Shown here: piece after piece, positions 53,214 through 61,293 of the stretch
Numbering within the stretch: the stretch's first letter is position 1
How the letters are laid out: every line of letters starts with the position of its first letter
Source: an uncultured Draconibacterium sp.
GTDB taxonomy: Bacteria > Bacteroidota > Bacteroidia > Bacteroidales > Prolixibacteraceae
Assembly: GCF_963674925.1 (NCBI RefSeq)
Contig: NZ_OY771647.1
Location: 2,371,501-2,435,500 of the forward strand
Reading direction: 5' to 3'
Length of the DNA: 64,000 bases
The notes under the pieces: model-generated
What the model saw: the letters and a program-made list of their open reading frames with translations, nothing else
Databases searched by the model: none
What the model was told of the DNA's origin: nothing
Program-made: the position numbers and the translations under genes

Positions 53214-54590
53214 ATGAAAGGTATTGTGAGATTGCATGGTTTATTATTGGTTTTTATATTAACATGTTTTGCCGGTAGAAGCCAAAACCCCATAATTCAA
53301 ACCTATTATACTGCCGACCCGGCACCAATGGTATACGATGGTACGGTATATCTTTATACAAGTCACGATGAGGATTCAACAGTAGATAACTTTTTTACCA
53401 TGTACGACTGGCGGTGTTATTCGTCAACCGATATGGTAAACTGGACTGATCATGGTGCAGTGGCTTCGTTGAAAAGTTTTGCATGGCTCGATAAAACAAA
53501 TGGCGCATGGGCACCTCAGTGCATCGAACGAAACGGAAAGTTTTACCTGTATGTTCCCATACACGGAGAAGGCGTTTCGGTATTGGTGGCAGATTCTCCA
53601 ACAGGTCCTTTTACCGATGTGCTTGGAAAACGTTTGATCGAAACAGATCACATCTGGCAGGATATTGATCCTACCGTGTATGTTGACGATGATGGTCAGG
53701 CGTATTTGTACTGGGGAAATCCAAAGTTATGGTACGTGAAGTTGAACGAGGATATGATTTCATACGACAAGAGTATCGGGCAGAATGGAGTTGTTTCAAC
53801 AGAAATGACCACTGAAGCGTTTGGTTCGCACAAAGGTCGCGACGGTAAACCCGGTCCTTCTTATACCGAAGGTCCCTGGTTTTATAAACGCAACAATTTG
53901 TACTACATGGTTTACGCTGCTGCAGGTATTCCCGAGTACATTGCCTATTCTACTGCACCATCGCCTGAGGGACCGTGGACATACAAAGGATTTATCATGG
54001 AAAGAGCGCCACATCTGGCTTTTACCAATCACTCCGGCATTATCGATTTTAAAGGGAATTCCTATTTTTTCTATCACAGCCATGAATTGTCGGGTGGCGA
54101 AGGCTTTAAACGATCAACATGTGTGGAACAGTTCGAATACAATCCTGATGGATCAATTCCACTCATTGAGCCAACAAAAGAAGGCGTTACCAAAAGCGTT
54201 GTGAATCTTAACCCATTTAAACGTGTTGAAGCAGAAACCATCGCCTTTTCGGAAGGGCTTAAGACAAAAACTGCCGATAAGGTTGGAGTATATGTCACCA
54301 ATATTGATAACGGCGATTACATAAAAATCCGTAGTGTAGATTTTGGTAAAGGCGCTAAAAAGTTTGAAGCGAGTGTGGCTACTGCTAAATCAGGAAGTAT
54401 CGAAATCCGCATCGATGAAAAAGACGGCGAATTATTAGGAGTTCTTGCTGTTACCGGTACCGGAGGAGAACAAAACTGGAAAACGCTTTCAACCAAAATA
54501 GAAAAGGCCAAAGGTATTCACGACGTTTACCTGGTTTTCAAAGGAGATGACAAAGACTTATTCAATTTTGATTGGTGGCAATTCAAATAA
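53214..54590 (+). CDS. GH43-CBM6 arabinofuranosidase-like enzyme 1
   Basis: 458 residues; signal peptide with cleavage after GRSQ (21-24). The GH43 propeller has base Asp35 (YTADPAPMVYDG), pKa Asp152 (DIDPTVYVDDDG) and acid Glu219 (YTEGPWFYKRN). A CBM6 covers about 335-458 (RVEAETIAFSEG to FNFDWWQFK). This layout resembles arabinoxylan arabinofuranohydrolases such as Bacillus XynD, so removal of arabinose from xylan is likely, though not proven. It starts 9 nt after GH98. A ~20-residue insert (SIGQNGVVSTEMTTEAFGSH) near the acid is absent from its paralogue at 59.9 kb. Confidence 0.9.
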   Translation: MKGIVRLHGLLLVFILTCFAGRSQNPIIQTYYTADPAPMVYDGTVYLYTSHDEDSTVDNFFTMYDWRCYSSTDMVNWTDHGAVASLKSFAWLDKTNGAWAPQCIERNGKFYLYVPIHGEGVSVLVADSPTGPFTDVLGKRLIETDHIWQDIDPTVYVDDDGQAYLYWGNPKLWYVKLNEDMISYDKSIGQNGVVSTEMTTEAFGSHKGRDGKPGPSYTEGPWFYKRNNLYYMVYAAAGIPEYIAYSTAPSPEGPWTYKGFIMERAPHLAFTNHSGIIDFKGNSYFFYHSHELSGGEGFKRSTCVEQFEYNPDGSIPLIEPTKEGVTKSVVNLNPFKRVEAETIAFSEGLKTKTADKVGVYVTNIDNGDYIKIRSVDFGKGAKKFEASVATAKSGSIEIRIDEKDGELLGVLAVTGTGGEQNWKTLSTKIEKAKGIHDVYLVFKGDDKDLFNFDWWQFK

Positions 54591-54649
54591 TATAGGGAAA
54601 GTGACCTGTAAAATTTTAAACGAAGTAAAAACAGACTAAGGATATTGAG

Positions 54650-56692
54650 ATGAAGAAGAGTGTAGTGTGGTACGTAGTGGTGATGATTATTATGCCAATA
54701 AATCATTTGTTGGCATGGGAGGGGATGAAAATGCCAGAACTCCATGTAGAAGGACGTTATTTAAAAGATTCTACCGGGCATATTGTAAATCTGCATGGAT
54801 TTGCACAAACCTATTCGCCCTGGTTTAACGAGCAAAATACGCAATGGACTAACTACGATGTGACAGGATGTTTAACTTACAATCAGGGAATTATTGACGC
54901 TGTTTTAGATGCCGGTTGGGAAATGAACTTTGTTCGTTTGCACATGGATCCTTACTGGAGCAATACTCCCGGTTGTTCGGGACGATACGAAGGCGAAGAG
55001 TGTTTTAGCGAAACACGTTTTGTAAAATACCTCGACGAAGTTTTTGTCCCCATGGCTGAGTATGCGGTTTCAAAAGGTTTGTATGTGGTTATGCGCCCGC
55101 CGGGGGTATGTCCCGAAAAAATTGAAATTGGTGGTGTTTACCAGGAATATCTGCTTAAAGTATGGGATATTGTAGCGAAACATCCTAAATTGAAAAATAA
55201 TCCGAACATCATGTTTGAGTTGGCCAACGAGCCTATTAAAATACTTGGTCCTGATGGAACATACGGGTCAGGAACGCAAGGACATTTCGATAATCTGAAA
55301 ACCTATTTTCAGGCCATTGTTGATACCATTAGAGCCAGTACGGATAACATACTTTGGATACCGGGGCTGGGATGGCAATCGCAATATTCGGGGTATGCCA
55401 TTAATCCAATCGAAGGAGAAAATATTGGTTATGCCGTTCATGTTTATCCGGGCTGGTTTAACAGCGGAAACGGATACGAGCCCTTCCAGAGAGGATGGGA
55501 CGAGCAGGTTCAGCCGGTGGCCGACTTTGCCCCGGTTATGGTAACCGAAATGGACTGGGCACCTGAGAAATACGAATCGTCGTGGGGAAATGACATTACC
55601 GGAACTGCCGGTGGTGAAGGTTTTGGTGCCAACTTTAAAAAAATTACCGATGAATGTGGTAATGTAAGCTGGCTGCTTTTTACCGGCCCCGATTTGCTGG
55701 CCTATTTTACAGGCATTGCTCCGGCAGCTGGCGAAGAATATACGTTTTTGAACGATCCTGAAGCTTGTCCGTGGCCCATTTACCAATGGTTTAAGGACTA
55801 CAAACAGGAGTACAACCTTGAAGGGGCATCAACTGATTATTTAACGCTTACTGATCTGATTGTGGAGAATGGCGAGTCTTTATCGGTGATGACAAGCAGT
55901 TCAACCAGTTTAACAGTAAACGCTGTTTTTGCTGACGGACACATGGAGAATATCAGTTCTCTTGCTGAATACACAATTGACAATCCCGAAATTGTGCAGG
56001 CGTTTAGGGGCCGAATTCATGCGCTTAAGGACGGCGATGCGAATATCGTTATCTCTTACACCGGGCCGGGCGGAAACAAAATGCAGGTGTCGGTGCAGGT
56101 TAATGCAAGCACTTTCCCGTTAACTAACGAGGTGTTTAATCCCGGTATTTGGGAAGACGGGACCTTTGACGAAACAACAGGAACGCTCATAACAGGCCAA
56201 TATGGTTTTGGTGGTTGGTATTACAGTAGTGGAGTCGATCTTTCGAATTATAAATACCTGGTGGCGAAGTTGGGAAATACAAATGCCTGTGGTTTTTCAT
56301 TCCGTTTATACGATGAAAACAGTTACTGGACAACACCGGGAATATATGATATTGGTAACGAAGATCAGGTGGTGGTTTCACTCAATGATATGTATAAGGA
56401 CGGAACAACCACCAAAATGGATCCTTCACATATTTATTATGTTGGTTTCTGGTCATCCGGTGGTTGCCCGTTAATCATCGATGATGTATACCTTACCAAC
56501 GACGAAAATTACGCAAAGCCTACCGGAATAGATGATCTTTTCCCGATTGATTCAGAACCCGAATTTGTGGATGTTTATACCATCACCGGTGCAAGAATAC
56601 GCTCGCAGGTAAAAAGATCCCAGGCGACAAAAGGACTAAAAGACGGGATTTACATTGTTGGTAGAAAAAAAGTTGTTGTGGTTGGAGAATAA
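54650..56692 (+). CDS. GH5 glycoside hydrolase with Ig-like, CBM-like and T9SS-like domains
   Basis: 680 residues; signal peptide MKKSVVWYVVVMIIMPINHLL with cleavage near AWE. The TIM barrel (about 28-395) starts LHVEGRYLKDSTGHIVNLHG and has acid/base Glu194 in FELANEPIKI and nucleophile Glu300 in PVMVTEMDWAP. Downstream are a BIG2-like immunoglobulin domain (about 400-490) and a beta-sandwich of carbohydrate-binding type (about 495-625, FNPGIWEDGTFDETTG onward). The C-terminal tail VDVYTITGARIRSQ to YIVGRKKVVV resembles the last part of T9SS sorting domains. The GH5 subfamily is not clear to me, so xylanase, glucanase or mannanase activity stays open; the context suggests xylan. Confidence 0.87.
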   Translation: MKKSVVWYVVVMIIMPINHLLAWEGMKMPELHVEGRYLKDSTGHIVNLHGFAQTYSPWFNEQNTQWTNYDVTGCLTYNQGIIDAVLDAGWEMNFVRLHMDPYWSNTPGCSGRYEGEECFSETRFVKYLDEVFVPMAEYAVSKGLYVVMRPPGVCPEKIEIGGVYQEYLLKVWDIVAKHPKLKNNPNIMFELANEPIKILGPDGTYGSGTQGHFDNLKTYFQAIVDTIRASTDNILWIPGLGWQSQYSGYAINPIEGENIGYAVHVYPGWFNSGNGYEPFQRGWDEQVQPVADFAPVMVTEMDWAPEKYESSWGNDITGTAGGEGFGANFKKITDECGNVSWLLFTGPDLLAYFTGIAPAAGEEYTFLNDPEACPWPIYQWFKDYKQEYNLEGASTDYLTLTDLIVENGESLSVMTSSSTSLTVNAVFADGHMENISSLAEYTIDNPEIVQAFRGRIHALKDGDANIVISYTGPGGNKMQVSVQVNASTFPLTNEVFNPGIWEDGTFDETTGTLITGQYGFGGWYYSSGVDLSNYKYLVAKLGNTNACGFSFRLYDENSYWTTPGIYDIGNEDQVVVSLNDMYKDGTTTKMDPSHIYYVGFWSSGGCPLIIDDVYLTNDENYAKPTGIDDLFPIDSEPEFVDVYTITGARIRSQVKRSQATKGLKDGIYIVGRKKVVVVGE

Positions 56693-56812
56693 ACAAATGG
56701 CGAGCATGAAGAATGTTCAGATCATTAGCATTAACGAATAAGGGAGTAAATATTTTTCAGAAAAAGAAAATTGTACATAAATACTAAATGGATAAAATAT
56801 AAATTAAATATC

Positions 56813-59290
56813 ATGAAACCTGGCTATTACCTATTGCTTTTAGTTCTTATCCTGACGCTTGGCTGCAATCAGCAATCGTATAACAAAACAGCCTCCGGGA
56901 TAAAAACCACTATTGATTCAACTGTGGTTGAAATTCAGTTTTTTACACCTGGAATTGTACGGGTAATCAAATCGCTTCCGGGCGAAACAGTTGAGAAAAA
57001 GAGTCTTTCGGTTATTAAAGAAGCTGAAAATGTATCGTTTAAAGTAAGTGAGTCCGATAGTATTATTTCGCTGGTAAGCGATGTGCTAACTGTGAATCTT
57101 AATTTAAAAACAGGCACTGTGTCGTATTTGTCGGCAAGCGGCGATGCACTTCTTTCAGAAAAGGCCGGAAGTGCTGCCTTTACCCCGTTTAACGATGCCG
57201 GAAATGAAACATATTCGGTTAAACAATCGTTTTCCCTCAACCTGGATGAGGCGATTTACGGCCTGGGAATTCTGCAGAACGGGAAAATGTCGCAACGCAA
57301 TCAGCAAGTGCACATGGTACAAAACAACACCTGGGACTTTTCAACTTTCTTTCAATCGGTAAAGGGCTACGGCGTATTTTGGGACAATTATTCTCCTACA
57401 GATTTTACCGATAATGAAGCCGGTACCGAATTCGCATCGGAAGTTGGCGACTGCATCGACTACTATTTTATGTATGGAGAAAATGCCGATGGTGTGGTGG
57501 CCCAAATACGTAAGCTAACCGGTAAAGTACCAATGTTCCCGTTGTGGACTTATGGCTTTTGGCAAAGCCGCGAACGTTACAAAACGCAGGACGAAACGGT
57601 GGGTGTTGTTGAAAAATACCGCGAACTGGGCGTTCCGCTGGATGGTATTATTCAGGACTGGCAATACTGGGGCGACAACTACCATTGGAATGGCATGTCG
57701 TTTCTGAATCCGGGATTTCCCGAGCCGCAAAAATTTGTTGACGATGTTCACCAACTGAATGCACACCTTATTATTTCAATTTGGGCGTCTTTTGGTCCGG
57801 AAACGCCGCAATACAAAGAACTGGACGAAAAGGGGATGTTGATGAATTTCCAAACCTGGCCACAGTCGGGAAAAGAAGGCTGGCCGCCGGATATGAACTA
57901 TCCTTCGGGTGTTCGTGTTTACGATCCGTTTAACCCCGAAGCAAGGGATATTTACTGGAAATACCTGAACGAAGGGCTTTTTTCGCTGGGTATCGATGGA
58001 TGGTGGATGGACTCAACAGAACCGGATCACCTTGATTTTAAACCCGAAGATTTTGACAATAAGACCTATCTTGGGTCATTCAGAAAAGTACGCAATGCAT
58101 TTCCGTTGGAAACGGTAAAAGGTGTGTATGAGCACCAGCGAAAAGTATCTTCCGATAAGCGAGTGTTTATCTTAACGCGCTCTGGTTTTACCGGACAACA
58201 ACGTTACGGTTCGAATGTATGGTCGGGCGACTTATATTCTTCGTGGGATGCGCTTCGTAACCAGATTCCTGCAGGCTTAAACTTTACGCTCACGGGAAAT
58301 CCGAATTTTAACTCCGATATAGGCGGATTCTTTGCGGGGGCTTACAATAAATCGTGGAACGACGGAACAGCAGCTAGTAATCCGCTTTTCCAGGAACTGT
58401 ATGTGCGCTGGCTACAATATGGCGTGTTTACACCAATGATGCGTTCGCACGGAACAGACTTGAAACGTGAGATTTATTACTTCGGAAAACAAGGTGAGCC
58501 AATTTACGATGCCATTGCAAATGCAATAAACCTGCGCTATTCGCTGCTGCCTTATATTTATACGACTTCGTGGAATGTTACCAACAATAATTCCAGCTTT
58601 ATGCGTGCGTTGGTAATGGATTTTCCGGCCGATAAAAGCGTGTGGAACATGAACAATGAGTACATGTTTGGCCAATCCTTGCTGGTTGCTCCTGTTCTGA
58701 ATGCTCAGTACACTCCTGAAAAGATTTTGAAAGGAGATGAAATGAGCGGTTGGAACAAAGGAAGTGCAAAAACAAAAGAAGGCTACCCGCTTATAGATTT
58801 CACCGAAGTAAAATCATCGGCGGTTTATTTACCGGCAGGCACAGCCTGGTATGATTTCTGGACCAACGAAAAATTCGATGGCGGACAGGAAATATCGAAA
58901 GAAACAACCATTAACACAACGCCAGTATATGTGAAGGCCGGAGCCATTCTTCCTATCGGTCCTAAAGTGCAGTATGCTACCGAGAAAACATGGGATAACC
59001 TTGAAATTCGTATTTACGAAGGCGCTGATGGCGAATTCACCCTGTACGAGGATGAAAACGATAACTATAACTACGAAGAAGGCGTGTACTCAACCATTAG
59101 CTTTAATTGGAACAATGCCGACAAAATCCTCACAATTGGTATACGTAACGGTGAATTTCCCGGAATGTTAGCCGAACGAAATTTTAACATTGTACTTGCA
59201 TCGAAAAACAAGGCTAAAGGCAATGAGATTGCAAGTCAGCCGGATAACATTGTAACTTATTCGGGAGAAGAGATAGTTATTAAGTTTTAA
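56813..59290 (+). CDS. GH31 lipoprotein (alpha-xylosidase/alpha-glucosidase-like)
   Basis: 825 residues from ATG 56813; an in-frame TTG at 56771 would precede the signal by 14 polar residues. Lipobox LTLGC (Cys18). An N-terminal galactose-mutarotase-like beta domain is followed by the barrel with FPLWTYGFWQSRERY, nucleophile Asp400 in GWWMDSTEPDH and acid/base Asp473 in NVWSGDLYSSW. The motif set (WWMDSTEP, TRSGFTGQQRYG) resembles Bacteroidota alpha-xylosidase-type GH31 more than alpha-glucosidases, but specificity is inferred. No PA14 insert is present. It is likely lipid-anchored in the periplasm or at the outer membrane. The DUF3237 gene follows after 29 nt. Confidence 0.9.
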   Translation: MKPGYYLLLLVLILTLGCNQQSYNKTASGIKTTIDSTVVEIQFFTPGIVRVIKSLPGETVEKKSLSVIKEAENVSFKVSESDSIISLVSDVLTVNLNLKTGTVSYLSASGDALLSEKAGSAAFTPFNDAGNETYSVKQSFSLNLDEAIYGLGILQNGKMSQRNQQVHMVQNNTWDFSTFFQSVKGYGVFWDNYSPTDFTDNEAGTEFASEVGDCIDYYFMYGENADGVVAQIRKLTGKVPMFPLWTYGFWQSRERYKTQDETVGVVEKYRELGVPLDGIIQDWQYWGDNYHWNGMSFLNPGFPEPQKFVDDVHQLNAHLIISIWASFGPETPQYKELDEKGMLMNFQTWPQSGKEGWPPDMNYPSGVRVYDPFNPEARDIYWKYLNEGLFSLGIDGWWMDSTEPDHLDFKPEDFDNKTYLGSFRKVRNAFPLETVKGVYEHQRKVSSDKRVFILTRSGFTGQQRYGSNVWSGDLYSSWDALRNQIPAGLNFTLTGNPNFNSDIGGFFAGAYNKSWNDGTAASNPLFQELYVRWLQYGVFTPMMRSHGTDLKREIYYFGKQGEPIYDAIANAINLRYSLLPYIYTTSWNVTNNNSSFMRALVMDFPADKSVWNMNNEYMFGQSLLVAPVLNAQYTPEKILKGDEMSGWNKGSAKTKEGYPLIDFTEVKSSAVYLPAGTAWYDFWTNEKFDGGQEISKETTINTTPVYVKAGAILPIGPKVQYATEKTWDNLEIRIYEGADGEFTLYEDENDNYNYEEGVYSTISFNWNNADKILTIGIRNGEFPGMLAERNFNIVLASKNKAKGNEIASQPDNIVTYSGEEIVIKF

Positions 59291-59319
59291 AACAGCGTTA
59301 TAACAGTAAAAAGAACCAA

Positions 59320-59883
59320 ATGAACTTTAACTTTCATAAAAACAGAATAGGAACAGTAGCATTTGTGTTGCTGTTTATCATTTCCATCCATGGTTTTGCT
59401 CAGAACAGTAATGCTGAAAACAGCGAAAGCATTTTCCGTGATTTTAAAACCGAGTTGATGTGGAAAGCCAACGTGAAAATTGGTACGATGATAAATGTTG
59501 GCGAAAGTAAACGCGGAACACGTCGTGTGATTCCCATTACAGGCGGCACATTTAGCGGTCCTAAAATAAACGGCGAGGTTTTGCCCGGTGGGGAAGACTG
59601 GCAATTGGTTCGTCCCGATGGCGATACCGAACTGTATGCCCGTTATCTGATGAAAACAGATGATGGTACTGTACTACAAATATTAAACAAAGCGTTAATT
59701 CATGCCCCTGCACCAGGAGAGCAAGGTGGCTTTTATGTGAAATCGGTAATCGACATTGAAGCGCCCATAGAAAGTTCGTACGATTATTTAAACCACGCCA
59801 TATTTTTAGGAACACTCGAAATGCCTCAGTTAAAACCCAACGAAGAGCCTTATGTAATTATTGGCGTTTATAAGGTGTTGTGA
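59320..59883 (+). CDS. Secreted DUF3237 protein
   Basis: 187 residues; signal peptide with cleavage after GFAQ (about 27). The mature part is a DUF3237 beta-barrel-type domain with the family motifs RVIPITGGTFSGPKINGEVL, LPGGEDWQLVRPDG and ARYLMKTDDGTVLQILNKA. DUF3237 proteins are usually small and cytoplasmic and their function is not established. A signal-bearing copy between GH31 and GH43 in a xylan locus suggests binding or processing of a sugar or aromatic product. Spacing (29 and 32 nt) makes it part of the enzyme operon. Confidence 0.85.
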   Translation: MNFNFHKNRIGTVAFVLLFIISIHGFAQNSNAENSESIFRDFKTELMWKANVKIGTMINVGESKRGTRRVIPITGGTFSGPKINGEVLPGGEDWQLVRPDGDTELYARYLMKTDDGTVLQILNKALIHAPAPGEQGGFYVKSVIDIEAPIESSYDYLNHAIFLGTLEMPQLKPNEEPYVIIGVYKVL

Positions 59884-59915
59884 GATGAATTGATGGAGGC
59901 AAAAAAATAAATAAA

Positions 59916-61280
59916 ATGAAGAATAAATTAAAATTAGCTGCAATAATTGGAGGAATGGCAATGTCCTTTGCGGCAATCGCACAAAAACCGGTTATTCAAA
60001 CGAAATACACAGCCGATCCGGCGCCGATGGTTTATAATGACACGGTATTTCTTTATACCAGTCACGATGAAGATGATGCAATGGGCTTTAAGATGCATGA
60101 TTGGTTGCTTTATACTTCAGTTGATATGGTAAACTGGACTGAACACGGCGCAGTGGCATCATTAAAAAATTTCGATTGGGTACCCTACGACAATGGTGCA
60201 TGGGCAGTGCAATGTATTGAACGTAATGGAAAATTTTTCCTCTATTGCCCAATGCCCGGAGGAGTTGGTATTGGAGTTTTAGTAGCCGATAGTCCGTATG
60301 GTCCTTTCAAAGATCCAATTGGCAAACCTCTTATTAATCAGGGTAATCACGACATAGACCCAACTATATTGATCGATGATGACGGGCAGGCTTATATGTA
60401 CTGGGGAAATCCAAAATTATATTACGTGAAGCTGAACGAAGATATGATTTCCTATTCAGGACAAATTAATGAGGACCCGACAACACCCAAAAATTATCAG
60501 GAAGGACCATGGGTTTGGAAACGTGATAATCATTATTATCTGGCTTATGCTTCCACCTGTTGTCCTGAAGGAATTGGGTATGCCATGAGCGACACCCCAA
60601 CAGGGCCCTGGGAATATAAAGGTATGATTGTAGATGCATCGGAAAAAACTCGCGGCAACCATCCGGGGATAATTGAATACAAGGGGAAATGGTATTGTTT
60701 CGGGCATAGTTATGACCTGCTGAAAAGAACCACACCAAAATTTTATGAACGCCGCTCGGTTGACATGGATGAAATGGAATACAACGCGGATGGTACCATC
60801 AAAAACCGGCAATACTGGTCGGTGGAAGGACCTGAACAAGTGCAGACCTTGAGCCCATTCAATCGTGTTGAAGCAGAAACAATGGCCTGGAGTGAGGGAG
60901 TGAAGACTCGCTTTGAAACAGAATGGGAAGGTGATTTCGATTGGGCCAGAGGGAAAAAAATCGATGACCATTTATTTGTGACAGCCATTAATCATGGTGA
61001 TTATATTAAAGTCAGGGGCGTTGATTTTTCTGAAGGAGCCGAATCGGTAGAAGTGAATGTTTCTCCAATTTACGGAGGAAAAATTGAAATACGCGCAGAT
61101 AAAATTGACGGGCCAATCATCGCAACAGTTGACATAAATACTGCACGCGAAGAAGGTATTTGGAAGTTATTTTCTGCAACGGTTAACAAAAACATCAAAG
61201 GAGTTCATGATATGTACTTTGTATTTAGGGGAGAAAAAGACTTGTTTTATTTTGACTGGTGGAAATTGAATGCTAAATAA
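59916..61280 (+). CDS. GH43-CBM6 arabinofuranosidase-like enzyme 2
   Basis: 454 residues; signal peptide with cleavage after AIAQ (20-23). Catalytic residues: Asp34 (YTADPAPMVY), Asp148 (HDIDPTILIDDDG) and Glu196 (YQEGPWVWKRD). A C-terminal CBM6 (about 310-454) starts RVEAETMAWSEG and ends FYFDWWKLNAK. It is a clear paralogue of the enzyme at 53.2 kb, sharing long stretches such as YMYWGNPKLYYVKLNEDMIS, but it lacks the insert before the acid and has extra cysteines (STCCPEG). The two may prefer singly and doubly substituted xylose or different linkages; that is a guess. The following GH2 start lies 13 nt downstream. Confidence 0.9.
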   Translation: MKNKLKLAAIIGGMAMSFAAIAQKPVIQTKYTADPAPMVYNDTVFLYTSHDEDDAMGFKMHDWLLYTSVDMVNWTEHGAVASLKNFDWVPYDNGAWAVQCIERNGKFFLYCPMPGGVGIGVLVADSPYGPFKDPIGKPLINQGNHDIDPTILIDDDGQAYMYWGNPKLYYVKLNEDMISYSGQINEDPTTPKNYQEGPWVWKRDNHYYLAYASTCCPEGIGYAMSDTPTGPWEYKGMIVDASEKTRGNHPGIIEYKGKWYCFGHSYDLLKRTTPKFYERRSVDMDEMEYNADGTIKNRQYWSVEGPEQVQTLSPFNRVEAETMAWSEGVKTRFETEWEGDFDWARGKKIDDHLFVTAINHGDYIKVRGVDFSEGAESVEVNVSPIYGGKIEIRADKIDGPIIATVDINTAREEGIWKLFSATVNKNIKGVHDMYFVFRGEKDLFYFDWWKLNAK

Positions 61281-61293
61281 AACCAGGTATAAA

